DNA from: an uncultured Clostridium sp.
GTDB lineage: Bacteria > Bacillota > Clostridia > TANB77 > CAG-508
NCBI GenBank assembly: GCA_948472955.1
Contig: CAOKVW010000007.1
Span: 1-36,567 of the forward strand
Length of the DNA stretch: 36,567 nt
Reading direction: 5' to 3'
Made by a program: the position numbers and the translations under genes. The notes below the pieces were generated by a model, which worked only from the letters and a program-made list of their open reading frames with translations, had not been told where the DNA came from and ran no database searches. Numbering within the stretch: position 1 is the first letter of the stretch; each line of letters opens with the position of its first letter. Shown here piece after piece: positions 7,373 to 16,863 of this stretch.

Positions 7373-8494
7373 GTGAATACTTTAGTAATAAAAAAAGAAG
7401 ATTTAAGACACAATATAGAAAAAATCAAAGAATTGGCTAACAAAACAGGAAAAGATGATAAGGGGAATCCCATCAAAATAATAGCAGTGGTAAAAGGGAA
7501 TGCCTATGGACTAGGATTAGTGGAGTATACCAAGTTTCTAATTGACAATGGTATTTCATTTTTTGCGGTTTCAACCATAGAAGAGGCTCTTCAATTAAGG
7601 AAAGCAGGAATCCAAGAAGATATTTTAATGTTATCTACCACAGCGATTAAGGAGGATGTTGAAACATTAGTACAAAATGACATTATCATTACCATTGGTT
7701 CCCAAGAAGATATTGAGGTGGCTGACCAGATTGGAAAAGAGAAAAATAAAAAAATAAGGGCACATCTTAAAATTGATACTGGTTTTGGAAGGTATGGGTT
7801 TGTTTATCAAAATCGAGATAGTATGATAGAAGCTTTAAAAAGTATGAAGAATATTGAAATAGAAGGCACTTTTTCCCATTTTTCACTTAGTTTTTATAAC
7901 GATAAATATACCAACATACAATTTGAAAGATTTTTGGATGTGATTGAAATTTTGAAAATGAATGAGATAGAAACAGGTATGCTTCATATTTGTAATTCAT
8001 CAGCCTTTTTAAAATTTCCGAATATGCACTTAAATGCAGTTAGAATTGGTTCCGCTTTTTCAGGAAGAATTTCTTTTCCAAATACAATGGGATTGAAAAA
8101 AATCGGAACGTTAGAATCACAGGTATCAGAAATAAAGGAATTACCCAAAGGGTTTAACATTGGCTATTCTAACATTTACACAACACCAAAGAAAATGAAA
8201 GTGGCTATTATTCCATGTGGCTATATGAATGGTCTCAATGTGAAAAATGATAGAGATATGTTTCGATTCATTGATAAAATGCGTTACTTAGCCGAAAGTA
8301 TGAAATTATTTTTCAAGAAACAGGCAAGGTATGTTAAAATAAATGGTACCAATTGCCAAATTTTAGGAAGAATTGGAACCTATCATGTGGTATGTGATAT
8401 AGAGAATAAAGAGATTGAGATTGGAGATAAAGCGATTTTTTCTGTCAATCCTAAATTGGTAGATTCAAGCATAAGAAGGGAGTATCAATCATGA
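7373..8494 (+). CDS. Alanine racemase family PLP protein
   Basis: About 373 residues. AVVKGNAYGLG near the N-terminus contains the PLP-binding lysine motif of fold-type III racemases. HLKIDTGFGRYGF, the EGTFSHFS block and RIGSAFSG follow in the family order, and GYSNIYTTPK is at the place of the catalytic tyrosine loop. The GTG at 7373 is preferred because AAGGATGG lies five bases before it, while the ATG at 7364 abuts the ribosome site. It could be a biosynthetic alanine racemase, a serine racemase-like enzyme or a related PLP protein. The C-terminal part is less typical than the N-terminal barrel. It overlaps the next gene by four bases. Confidence 0.75.
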   Translation: MNTLVIKKEDLRHNIEKIKELANKTGKDDKGNPIKIIAVVKGNAYGLGLVEYTKFLIDNGISFFAVSTIEEALQLRKAGIQEDILMLSTTAIKEDVETLVQNDIIITIGSQEDIEVADQIGKEKNKKIRAHLKIDTGFGRYGFVYQNRDSMIEALKSMKNIEIEGTFSHFSLSFYNDKYTNIQFERFLDVIEILKMNEIETGMLHICNSSAFLKFPNMHLNAVRIGSAFSGRISFPNTMGLKKIGTLESQVSEIKELPKGFNIGYSNIYTTPKKMKVAIIPCGYMNGLNVKNDRDMFRFIDKMRYLAESMKLFFKKQARYVKINGTNCQILGRIGTYHVVCDIENKEIEIGDKAIFSVNPKLVDSSIRREYQS

Positions 8495-9567
8495 GCGAAG
8501 AAAAACAAGAAACAAATAATACATTAAAGCAAGGATTTTTTCAAAAAGTATGGAATTCGATTACCAAAATTGAAAAATACCCAGATATGGCAGCAGAAGG
8601 ATTGGGAAGAGCTTTTACGTATATCTGTAAAATCGTGGCAATTTTAGCGATTGTCCTTTGTCTTGGTACACTCTATCAGACACATCAAATGCTACAAGAG
8701 GGTATGAGATATTTAAAAGAGGAATTTCCAGAATTCACGTATAAAGAAGGGGTACTAGATGTTTCTTCAGACGAAAGACTTACGATTTCAGAAGAAGATT
8801 CTTATGTAGGAAGAACCATTATTGATACCAAAACAGAAGAAGAGCAAGTCATCAATCAATATATCCGTGAGATTGAAAAGTCTGGAAGCGGAATGATTAT
8901 TTTAAAAGATAAAGTTATTTTGAAAAATGGAGCAATAGCAGGAACGATTAATTATCAATATAAAGAACTTTTACAACAAATGGGAATTACGGAATTTACG
9001 AAGCAAAATGTAATCGATTATGCCAATAGTTCCCAAATCATAACCTTATATATTAGCGTGTTTATTACGATATTTGCTTATAGCTTTATCATGTATCTTT
9101 TAACTACTTTATCCAATGCTGTATTTTTAAGTGTCTTCGGCTTTTTGACTACATGGATAGCACGCATTAAAATGAGATTTTTGGCTGTGTTTAATATGTC
9201 AATTTATGCACTTACCTTATCGATTTTCTTAAATATATTGTACATTGCTGTTAATATTTTTATGGATTTTAATATGGAATATTTCCAAGTTATGTATGTT
9301 TCTGTTGCAGCAATTTACCTAGTAGCAGCTATCTTTATATTAAAAACAGAATTTGTGAAACAACAAATTGAATTGTTGAAAATTTTAGAGGCACAAGAAA
9401 TGGTAAAGAAGGAAATGGAAGAAAAAGAACAAGAGGAAAAGCAGGAACAAGAGAAGAAGGAAAGACAAGAAAAGGATAAAAGAGAAGAGAAAGAACAGAA
9501 GAAAAATCAGAAAAAGGAGAAAGAAAAACAAGAAGATGTGGATGGTGGAGAACCACAAGGGGTTTAA
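8491..9567 (+). CDS. DUF1189-like membrane protein
   Basis: 358 residues. A cytoplasmic start is followed by a membrane segment (about 46-66), an extracytoplasmic domain (about 70-180) and a cluster of four hydrophobic segments (about 185-295). The tail (about 295-358) is a highly charged Lys/Glu/Gln coiled coil. This layout matches DUF1189 membrane proteins. Its ATG overlaps the racemase stop (ATGA), so the two are translationally coupled. No enzymatic motif is visible. A role in envelope homeostasis is guessed from the neighbours only. Confidence 0.6.
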   Translation: MSEEKQETNNTLKQGFFQKVWNSITKIEKYPDMAAEGLGRAFTYICKIVAILAIVLCLGTLYQTHQMLQEGMRYLKEEFPEFTYKEGVLDVSSDERLTISEEDSYVGRTIIDTKTEEEQVINQYIREIEKSGSGMIILKDKVILKNGAIAGTINYQYKELLQQMGITEFTKQNVIDYANSSQIITLYISVFITIFAYSFIMYLLTTLSNAVFLSVFGFLTTWIARIKMRFLAVFNMSIYALTLSIFLNILYIAVNIFMDFNMEYFQVMYVSVAAIYLVAAIFILKTEFVKQQIELLKILEAQEMVKKEMEEKEQEEKQEQEKKERQEKDKREEKEQKKNQKKEKEKQEDVDGGEPQGV

Positions 9568-9611
9568 ATTTCGAAACTGGATGTAACGATTAAGAGGAAG
9601 GAAGTAAAAAC

Positions 9612-11406
9612 ATGAGTAAGAAAAAGGATGAAAAACCAAAAAATAAAAAATTGTGGATATATCTGATTAGTCTAGTATTACTATTGGCTTTGTTAGTAGG
9701 ATTAGCCATTGTTTTTATGAATCAAAAAGATAAAAAAGATGAAAATACATTAGCTTATACAGATTTAATCAAAGAATTAGCAAATGGAAACATTGAAAAA
9801 ATCGAGATGACAGTCAATAGCACTACGGTTAAAGTAAAACAAAAAGAGGTAGAAGAGGAGAAAAAATCCATTGTTCCCAACACAGAAACCTTCATTGGGT
9901 TAGTACAAGACAAAGTAGCAGAAGGGAATGAAATAGAATTAATACAAAAACCAAGAAGTCCACTAGCACAAATTCCAGCTTTTATTGTATCTTTTTTACC
10001 AACCTTCATTATGCTTGCTTTATTTATCATGATATTTAAAATGCAAGGATTGGGAGAAAAAGGAAAAGTATATGATGATACGGAAAGAAAAACAAAAGTT
10101 AAATTTAATGATGTGGCAGGTTTAGATGAAGAAAAAGAAGAGTTAGTTGAAATTGTAGAATTCTTGAAGAAACCGGAAAAATTCACAAAGATGGGAGCCA
10201 AAATTCCAAAAGGTGTTTTATTATATGGAAAGCCAGGAACAGGTAAAACACTAATTGCGAAAGCAATTGCAGGAGAGGCAGATGTTCCCTTTATTTCTAT
10301 GAGTGGGTCTGAATTTATCGAAATGTTTGCAGGTCTTGGAGCTTCTCGTGTGAGAAAATTATTTGAAAAAGCAAGAAAATTAGCACCCTGTATTGTATTT
10401 ATTGATGAAATTGATGCCATTGGTTCTAGAAGAAGTTCAAATAGTGGAGCAGAAACCGAAAATAATCAAACCTTAAATCAATTATTGGTAGAAATGGACG
10501 GATTTAGTTCAGAAGAAACCATTATTGTACTAGCAGCAACCAACCGACCAGAAATGTTAGACAAAGCATTGTTAAGACCAGGAAGATTTGATAGACAAAT
10601 TACCATTCCAACACCAGACTTGAAAGGAAGATTAGAAATTCTGAAAATACATGCAGAAGACAAAAGAATGGCAGAGGATGTGAATTTAGAAAGTATAGCA
10701 GAAGATACAGCAGGACTAACAGGAGCAGAATTGGCTAATATCTTAAATGAAGCAGCTATCATAGCAACGAAAAACAAACATGAAGATATTGAAAATGAGG
10801 ATATTGAAGAAGCGGTAAAAAAGGTAACAGTAGGGCTAGAAAAACGTACCAGAGTTTATTCGGAAAAAGACAAAAAACTAACGGCTTACCACGAAGCAGG
10901 ACATGCTGTCGTTAGCCGATACTTGCCAACCCAAACCGATGTAAAAGAAGTATCCATCATTCCAAGAGGAGTAGCTGGTGGTTATACCATGTATAAATCA
11001 GATGAAGACAAATATTATATCTCTAAAACAGAAATGCAAGAAAAATTAATTGCTTTATTGGGTGGAAGAGCAGCAGAAAAATTAGTATTAGATGATATTT
11101 CTACAGGGGCGAGCAATGATATTGAAGTAGCAACTCGGAATAGCAAGAGATATGGTAACCAAGTATGGTATGAGCGATATTTTGGGTCCAATTGATTTTC
11201 AAGGAAAAGAGCCATATGAAATGCAAATGTTTGGCGAAGATATTGGAGATAAGATTGGACAAGAAGTAAAAACATTGATTGATACCGCTTATAACGATGC
11301 ACAAACTTTGTTGAAACAACATCGAGATAAGTTAGATAGCATAGCAGAAGAATTATTACAAAAAGAAAAAATAAATGAAACAGATTTCAAAAAGTTTTTT
11401 GATTGA
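9612..11406 (+). CDS. ftsH: ATP-dependent zinc metalloprotease FtsH (+1 frame change at CGG 11136)
   Basis: Membrane AAA+ protease that degrades misfolded membrane proteins. Two membrane segments (about 15-36 and 118-140), Walker A GKPGTGKT (206-213), Walker [11 protein letters not shown], arginine fingers in RPGRFDR, and the zinc site HEAGH (427-431) are all present. The frame read from 9612 reaches CGG at codon 509 (11136-11138), then turns to nonsense and stops at 11195. In the +1 frame the protein continues perfectly as [18 protein letters not shown] to the stop at 11406, giving 597 residues, the normal size. One base of CGGA must be skipped. Everything else is intact, so I treat it as a working gene with a +1 shift. 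The third zinc-ligand region (STGASND) lies before the break. Confidence 0.9.
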
Positions 11407-11474
11407 TGTGGTATGGGGAACGTTTCTTTTTGGACATTTTTGTTCAATTAGGGACGTTTTTTTGGAGGTATTTA

Positions 11475-11503
11475 TTGTAAACTATGGGTATATATGATAT
11501 AAT
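11475..11503 (+). promoter_or_regulatory. Promoter of the small membrane protein
   Basis: TTGTAA (11475-11480), a 17-base spacer, TATAAT (11498-11503). Confidence 0.7.
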
Positions 11504-11571
11504 ATATATTAAGGAAACAATAACCGGAGGCTTATACAGCTCCTATTATGGATTTATAAAGGAGGAAAAAA

Positions 11572-11814
11572 ATGACACAAATAATAGTAATTGTGATTAT
11601 TGCAGTGCTAGGTATAGCTGCTGTTGGAGCCATGGCACAGGTGCCAGTACTAGTGTTAATTGCATCGGCAATAGGTGCTATCGCATCAATTATAGGGTTA
11701 GTGGTAGTAATTGTAGGTGCAATACCTACAAGTGAAGTCTATATGTGGGAGTTTGCAGTGCTGCTTATAGTAAATGTTTTGTGGTATATAAAGGCAAAGA
11801 GTGAAATCGAGTAA
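11572..11814 (+). CDS. Small hydrophobic membrane protein
   Basis: 80 residues with three hydrophobic segments (about 3-22, 26-50 and 58-75) and a short charged tail KAKSEIE. The AAAGGAGG site seven bases before the ATG, its own promoter and its own terminator show that it is a real single-gene unit. I do not recognise a family. The 5' leader contains a short hairpin (GGAG...CTCC). Confidence 0.65.
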   Translation: MTQIIVIVIIAVLGIAAVGAMAQVPVLVLIASAIGAIASIIGLVVVIVGAIPTSEVYMWEFAVLLIVNVLWYIKAKSEIE

Positions 11815-11821
11815 TTGTGTC

Positions 11822-11865
11822 AAAAATAACCCAAAGTATCTGATAGATACCATGGGTTATTTTTA
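11822..11865 (+). terminator. Terminator after the small membrane protein
   Basis: AAATAACCCA / TGGGTTATTT with an inner GTATC / GATAC stem and a T run. Confidence 0.8.
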
Positions 11866-11867
11866 TG

Positions 11868-11896
11868 TTGTCAATCATAGTAGTGTATGATATAAT
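11868..11896 (+). promoter_or_regulatory. Promoter of prmC
   Basis: TTGTCA (11868-11873), a 17-base spacer, TATAAT (11891-11896). Confidence 0.7.
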
Positions 11897-12000
11897 CATA
11901 ACATAGATTATTAAACAAATAACAAGAATATACAAAATTATGGAATACGGGGATTGAACCACTGGTAAAAGGATATCGAAAAAGAAAAGAAGGTATGAAT

Positions 12001-12843
12001 ATGACCATCCAAGAAGCAATGGGAAAAGCTGATATACAACTAAAAACCAAAAACATTGACAGTCCAAAATTAAAAGCTAGGTTACTCATGCAATATGTCT
12101 TAAAGCAAAACAGACAATACCTAATGGTACATGACGAAAATAAATTAACACAAGAGCAAAAAGAAAAGTATTTTAAGGCAATCCAAAAATTAAGCAAAGG
12201 AATTCCTTTGCAACATATTACACATCAGCAGGAATTTATGAAAATGAATTTCTATGTGAATGAAAATGTACTAATACCACGACCAGATACAGAAATTTTA
12301 GTAGAAGAGGTCATGAAAATTGCCAAAAAAATTAACGCAAAAAAAATATTAGATTTATGTACAGGAAGCGGAGCGATAGCAATATCACTTGCTAAATATA
12401 TAGAAAATAGTCAAATTACAGCAACTGACATAAGTGAAGAGGCTTTAGCCATAGCGGAAAGGAATGCTAAAAATAACAAGGTGGATAAGCAAATTGCTTT
12501 TCTTTCTTCTAATTTATTTGAGGAATTACCAAAAGAAAAGTACGATATGATTGTGTCCAATCCACCTTATATAAAAAGAGAAATTGTGAAAACATTAGCA
12601 AAAGAGGTACAAAATGAACCACTTATGGCTTTAGATGGGGGCTGGGATGGTTTGGATTTTTATCGTAAAATCATTCATCAAGCAGATGATTTTCTGAAAT
12701 ATGGTGGTTATTTGTGTTTAGAAATTGGTTATGACCAAAAAGAGGACGTAATGAATTTGATAAAAAAAGAGGAAAAGTATACAGATACTTATTGTAAAAA
12801 GGATTTGTATGGGAAGGATAGAGTGGTTGTGACAAAACTATAG
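12001..12843 (+). CDS. prmC: Peptide chain release factor N5-glutamine methyltransferase
   Basis: 280 residues from the ATG at 12001, preferred over 11995 because AAGAAGG lies seven bases before it. It methylates the GGQ glutamine of release factors. The helical N-terminal domain is followed by the SAM fold with LDLCTGSGAIAIS (about 117-129) and the catalytic NPPY (187-190). The prfA gene often next to it is not here. It is transcribed from 11868-11896. Confidence 0.9.
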   Translation: MTIQEAMGKADIQLKTKNIDSPKLKARLLMQYVLKQNRQYLMVHDENKLTQEQKEKYFKAIQKLSKGIPLQHITHQQEFMKMNFYVNENVLIPRPDTEILVEEVMKIAKKINAKKILDLCTGSGAIAISLAKYIENSQITATDISEEALAIAERNAKNNKVDKQIAFLSSNLFEELPKEKYDMIVSNPPYIKREIVKTLAKEVQNEPLMALDGGWDGLDFYRKIIHQADDFLKYGGYLCLEIGYDQKEDVMNLIKKEEKYTDTYCKKDLYGKDRVVVTKL

Positions 12844-12862
12844 ATTTCAATATATTTGACTT

Positions 12863-13002
12863 TTAAGTTTATAATATTTTTTATTCATAACTCCCAACTA
12901 CATAACAGACTGTAACACAAATTTTTGTTAAAAATTTGCGAACAGTCTATAATTTATTGGTCCTCACGATTTGTTATTTCATAAAAAATATTATAAACTT
13001 AA
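12863..13002. repeat. Palindromic element B
   Basis: The arms TTAAGTTTATAATATTTTTT (12863) and its inverse (ending 13002) flank a second hairpin, AGACTGT / ACAGTCT with CAAATTTTT / AAAAATTTG inside. It lies between prmC and whiA and has no coding capacity. Confidence 0.65.
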
Positions 13003-13034
13003 AAAAGCAAGTAAAAGAAAAGAGGAGAGGTAAG

Positions 13035-13896
13035 ATGTCATTTTCTTCTGATATTAAGCAAGAATTAAATAAAAATAGTAACTTATCCAACAACGAATTG
13101 GTAAAAAATGAATTAATGGGATATTTAATATCTGGGAATACCAGTGTAGTCAATCAGAAAGAAATCAAGTTTTCAACAGAAAGTGATTATAACATTAATC
13201 GCTTTTCTAAGCTTTTATCCAATTTAGAGATTAACCATAAAATAGACATATCACGGAAAAATATTTGTCATTACCGTTAAAAGAAAAGACATAAACATGG
13301 TTTCCATACAAAATAAAGAAATCTATTTAACATCTGAAATGAATGGGAAAGAAGAAAATGGAAAAGCAATAGTTAGAGGGGCTTTTATGGGGTCAGGTTC
13401 GGTTAATAATCCAGAAAAGGAATATCATTTAGAAATCAATGTAAGCAATCAGCAAAACCGAGATAAATTAGTAAACATATTGCAAACATTGGGGATCTCT
13501 GTAAAAACTTTCCAATTATCTATTTATATCAAAGAAGGCGAAGAAATTTCAAAATTTTTAGCCCTAATAGGAGCAGGTAAAGCCGTCATGCAATTTGAAG
13601 ATATTCGAATCCAAAAAGAAATGAGAGGGAAAGTCAATCGATTGGTGAATTGTGAAACAGCCAATTTAAATAAAACCATCAATGCTTCCATTCAACAAAT
13701 TGCAGCTATCAAAAAACTACAAGAAACAGGAAAATTTCAAAAATTAGACGAAAATTTAAAAGAGATTGCTAGGTTACGATTAGAAAATCCAGATATGCCA
13801 TTAATTGAATTAGGAAAATTATTAAAAGAACCAATCGGCAAATCAGGAGTCAATTATCGATTAAAAAAGATTATGGAGATAGCAGATGAAAAGTAA
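13035..13896 (+). CDS. whiA: Sporulation/division regulator WhiA (+1 frame change at CGG 13254)
   Basis: WhiA is a LAGLIDADG-plus-HTH protein of Gram-positive bacteria. The ATG at 13035 follows GAGAGG and gives MSFSSDIKQELNK, the usual WhiA start. At codon 74 (CGG, 13254-13256) the zero frame goes wrong and stops at 13280. In the +1 frame the text continues as KIFVITVKRKDINM and runs through the conserved RGAFMGSGSVNNPEKEYHLE and the C-terminal HTH (NPDMPLIELGKLL...GKSGVNYRLKKI) to 13896. The full product is 286 residues. One base of CGGA is skipped, exactly as in ftsH. The gene overlaps hemW by 11 bases. Confidence 0.88.
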
Positions 13897-15019
13897 AGAG
13901 TTAGGCATTTATATTCATATACCATTTTGTAAAAGTAAATGTTATTATTGTGACTTTGTATCTTATACAGACCGATGTAGTCAAGTGGAGAACTACATAC
14001 AAGAGTTAATGAATGAAATAGAACAATATGATATTAGTAATTATGATGTTACAACCATTTATATAGGGGGAGGAACCCCTTCTTTTATTCATGAAAAATA
14101 TATCGGACAATTATTAGAAAAGCTAAAAACAAAATTAAAAAACAATCAAACTAAATTTGAGGACATAGAGATTACCATAGAAATCAATCCAGGAACGGTT
14201 AGTAGAGAAAAATTAGAATCATACAAAAAATCAGGTATCAATCGAATTAGCATTGGTTTGCAAAGCACCAATGACAATTTGCTAAAACAGATAGGGAGAA
14301 TCCATAGTTATGCAGAATTTCTAGAAGCTTATCAATTGGTAAAAGAAATAGGTTTTGAAAATGTCAATATAGACCTTATGATAGGATTACCGAATCAGAC
14401 GATTCAAGATATGAAAGAAACATTAGAAGAAGTCCAGAAATTGAAGCCGAGTCATGTGAGCGTATATTCGCTAATCTTAGAAGAGAATACCAAAATGGAA
14501 AAAATGGTTACCACAGGAGAGTTGCAATTGCCAGAGGAAGAGCTAGAAAGACAGATGTACTGGTATGTGAAAAATACATTAGAATTGAATGGATACAAGC
14601 ATTATGAAATCTCTAATTTTGCTAAAAAGGGGAAAGAATCGAAACATAACTGGAATTGCTGGGAACAAAAGGAATATATCGGATTAGGAGCCACAGCGCA
14701 TTCCTATTTAAAGGGGATTCGCTATTCTAATTCGGCTTTTACCGAAGCGGGAGAGTGGAGTTTTAAGGATAAAATTATTCAAGAAAAGCAAACGCTAGAA
14801 GAACAGAAAAAAGAGTATATGTTATTAGGATTACGAAAAATAGAGGGAGTGAGTATTCAAAAATTCAAAGAAAGGTTTGTGGAAAATCCCATTTTTTTGT
14901 TTCGAGAAGAGATTGAAAAATTGGTAAAGCAAAATTTGCTAGTAGTGGATGGTGATTGGATTCGATTGACTAATAAAGGAATGGATGTGGCTAATTTAGT
15001 GTGGGAGGAATTTGTTTAA
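13886..15019 (+). CDS. hemW: HemW-like radical SAM heme chaperone
   Basis: 377 residues. PFCKSKCYYCDF carries the CX3CX2C cluster (C15, C19, C22), followed by the GGGTPS motif and the barrel segments GLQSTNDNLLKQIGR and DLMIGLPNQT. The C-terminal HemW domain (NFAKKGKESKHN, YIGLGATAHSY) is present. Family members are often misnamed coproporphyrinogen III oxidase; this one has the HemW-type cysteine motif. The start overlaps the whiA end, so the two are coupled. Confidence 0.88.
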   Translation: MKSKELGIYIHIPFCKSKCYYCDFVSYTDRCSQVENYIQELMNEIEQYDISNYDVTTIYIGGGTPSFIHEKYIGQLLEKLKTKLKNNQTKFEDIEITIEINPGTVSREKLESYKKSGINRISIGLQSTNDNLLKQIGRIHSYAEFLEAYQLVKEIGFENVNIDLMIGLPNQTIQDMKETLEEVQKLKPSHVSVYSLILEENTKMEKMVTTGELQLPEEELERQMYWYVKNTLELNGYKHYEISNFAKKGKESKHNWNCWEQKEYIGLGATAHSYLKGIRYSNSAFTEAGEWSFKDKIIQEKQTLEEQKKEYMLLGLRKIEGVSIQKFKERFVENPIFLFREEIEKLVKQNLLVVDGDWIRLTNKGMDVANLVWEEFV

Positions 15020-15025
15020 ATTTAC

Positions 15026-15160
15026 ATACCTTGGTGTCACAACCCTTTAAATGATGTAGGTTGTTCCAATTCGCACTCGCTTTGCTCGTTTTGCTGTCCA
15101 CTGTTAAAGCTTTGCTTGTTACAGTGGCAGTATGCAGTGGCTGGTCGCTTACGCGGTATT
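15026..15160. repeat. Repeat element C (related to the core of element E)
   Basis: ATACCTTGGTGTCACAACC ... GGTCGCTTACGCGGTAT, with short inverted ends and inner hairpins (AACC / GGTT; CCACTGT / ACAGTGG). The same framework, without the CCACTGT hairpin, occurs at 26916-27006 (ACACC ... CGCTTACGCGGTGT, with CCAATCGCACTCGCC matching CCAATTCGCACTCGC). It is more GC-rich than its surroundings. It lies in the 329-base gap between hemW and the glycosyltransferase; the rest of that gap is AT-rich and holds only the promoter at 15262-15290. Confidence 0.6.
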
Positions 15161-15261
15161 TTTAAAAATAATATATTAAACTTTCACTATAAAAAGCAAT
15201 ATTAATAACGCTGAACAGTAACGAATAATTATTAAAAAAAGATTAAATTTTTGAAAAAACA

Positions 15262-15290
15262 TTGCATAATTTTAACAATAATAGTATAAT
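15262..15290 (+). promoter_or_regulatory. Promoter of the GT2 gene
   Basis: TTGCAT (15262-15267), a 17-base spacer, TATAAT (15285-15290). Confidence 0.7.
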
Positions 15291-15348
15291 AGTAAATGTA
15301 GCATAATAATATTATTATAAAAATAATATTAAAAAGAGAGGTAAAAAA

Positions 15349-16617
15349 ATGGATTATTTATATATACTAAGAGAAGCGCTTGTGTGGACAATAACGATAT
15401 TTTGGTTATATCAAATCATGGTAAGTTTATGTTCTTTAGTAAAAATAAAAGACAAACCACTAAAAATAAACAAAGACCATAGATTTATGGCAATTATACC
15501 AGCACATAATGAAGAAACCGTTGTAGGGAATCTAGTAGAAAGCTTAAAAAAGCAAAATTATAACAAAGAATTATACGATATTTATGTCATTGCAGATAAT
15601 TGTACTGACAACACAGCACAAGTAGCTAGAGAAGCAGGAGCTATTGTATATGAAAGATATCATGTAAGTAAAAAAACAAAAGGGCATGCTTTAGATTGGT
15701 TTTTACAACAAAAAATAGAAGAAAATGCTCCTTATGATGCGTTTTTTGTATTTGATGCGGATAACATTGTAGCCCCAGATTTTATCAAGAATATGAATAA
15801 AAAATTATGTCAAGGAGAAGATGTTGTACAAGGTTATAGAGATATTAAAAATCCAACCGATAGTTGGATAACAGCAGGGTATGCTATCTTTTATTGGACC
15901 ATGCACAGATTTTATCATTTAGCAAGATATAATTTAGGCTTATCACCATTATTAAATGGTACAGGATTTATGGTAAGATTTGATGTTGTTAAGCCAGAGG
16001 GTGGATTAAAAACAGTTACCTTGACAGAAGATATAGAATTTTCCTTAAAAAGAATTATCAAAGGAAAAAGATTAGGTTGGGCAACGGATGCGATTGTTTA
16101 TGATGAGCAACCAGTAGGATTTAAACAAAGTTGGTCACAAAGAAGCAGATGGACAGTAGGACATATGCAATGTATTAAGGAATATACAAAACAATTAGCA
16201 GTAGCAGCACAAGAAAATAAAACGATGATGAATTTTGATGGATTATTATATATTGTAGGTAGTATACCAATGTTTATCATTACATTAGTATTATTAGGAA
16301 CTAATTTCCTAATGTATGCAGGAAACGGAATGACAGAATTAGAATTAATGATGAATATATTAAGATATCTAGTACCAACCTTTTTACTACCAATTGGAAC
16401 AGCATTGATTGTTATGTTATTAGATAGACGACCAATTAAGCCAATGTTAAAAGGATTAGTATGTTATCCATTGTTTATGGGGTCTTGGCTAGTGATTAAT
16501 TTTAAATGTTTATTTAAAAGAGAAACAACTTGGGAAAAAATCAATCATGTTAGAGATATTAAGATTGGTGACGTCGGAGAAGCAGAAGAAACAGTGGAAA
16601 TATTAGAAAAAGTTTAA
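15349..16617 (+). CDS. Membrane-bound family 2 glycosyltransferase
   Basis: 422 residues. An N-terminal membrane helix (about 10-30) is followed by a GT-A domain starting at FMAIIPAHNE, with FDADN (135-139), TED (226-228) and QRSRW (264-268), the D, DxD, TED and Q-RW landmarks of processive GT2 enzymes such as cellulose/hyaluronan synthase-like proteins. C-terminal membrane segments lie at about 300-325, 340-365 and 372-390. It probably builds or exports a surface polysaccharide; the sugar is unknown. It is a single-gene unit with its own promoter. Confidence 0.82.
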   Translation: MDYLYILREALVWTITIFWLYQIMVSLCSLVKIKDKPLKINKDHRFMAIIPAHNEETVVGNLVESLKKQNYNKELYDIYVIADNCTDNTAQVAREAGAIVYERYHVSKKTKGHALDWFLQQKIEENAPYDAFFVFDADNIVAPDFIKNMNKKLCQGEDVVQGYRDIKNPTDSWITAGYAIFYWTMHRFYHLARYNLGLSPLLNGTGFMVRFDVVKPEGGLKTVTLTEDIEFSLKRIIKGKRLGWATDAIVYDEQPVGFKQSWSQRSRWTVGHMQCIKEYTKQLAVAAQENKTMMNFDGLLYIVGSIPMFIITLVLLGTNFLMYAGNGMTELELMMNILRYLVPTFLLPIGTALIVMLLDRRPIKPMLKGLVCYPLFMGSWLVINFKCLFKRETTWEKINHVRDIKIGDVGEAEETVEILEKV

Positions 16618-16634
16618 AAAATATGAAAAAAGGC

Positions 16635-16663
16635 TTGCATTTATACCAAAAAATGGGTATAAT
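16635..16663 (+). promoter_or_regulatory. Promoter of the rimP-nusA operon leader
   Basis: TTGCAT (16635-16640), a 17-base spacer, TATAAT (16658-16663). It is followed only 24 bases later by a strong terminator (16687-16719), before rimP. Confidence 0.65.
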
Positions 16664-16686
16664 AGTACAAGAAACATAAAATACAG

Positions 16687-16719
16687 CAAGAGTGGGAACA
16701 AATCCCACTCTTGATTTTT
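16687..16719 (+). terminator. Terminator/attenuator in the rimP-nusA leader
   Basis: CAAGAGTGGGA / TCCCACTCTTG with a five-base loop, followed by ATTTTTGG. Because it lies between the promoter at 16635-16663 and rimP, it is either the end of a roughly 50-nt RNA or an attenuator. NusA itself, which affects termination, is made from this operon. Confidence 0.65.
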
Positions 16720-16738
16720 GGGAAATAGATTGGGACAT

Positions 16739-16839
16739 GGGACATGGGGACGTAGATAATGTCCCTATAATCTAATTAAGCATAAATAAACAAATTAAAT
16801 AATTTGGAGATAGGGACATTATCTACGTCCCCATGTCCC
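16739..16839. repeat. Inverted-repeat element D
   Basis: Two perfect 30-base inverted arms (GGGACATGGGGACGTAGATA... and its inverse) flank about 41 AT-rich bases. The same arms occur at 26844-26871 and 27052-27079 (element E). The right arm ends 24 bases before the rimP start codon, so the hairpin may affect rimP expression. Confidence 0.8.
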
Positions 16840-16863
16840 AAGCTCCTAATAAAGGAGGAAGAT

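Noticed and set aside
9335..9639. Minus-strand frames opposite the Lys/Glu-rich tail of the DUF1189-like gene
   Set aside because: They are phenylalanine/leucine-rich mirror images of the coiled-coil tail without ribosome sites.
11941..11965. tRNA-like 3' end on the minus strand (GGTTCAATCCCCG)
   Set aside because: The T-arm stem does not pair and no acceptor, D or anticodon arm can be built around it.
13297..13896. Second part of whiA, and likewise 11152-11406 and 33120-34037, as separate genes
   Set aside because: None has a ribosome site, each starts in the middle of a conserved segment, and each continues the preceding gene without a gap in the +1 frame.
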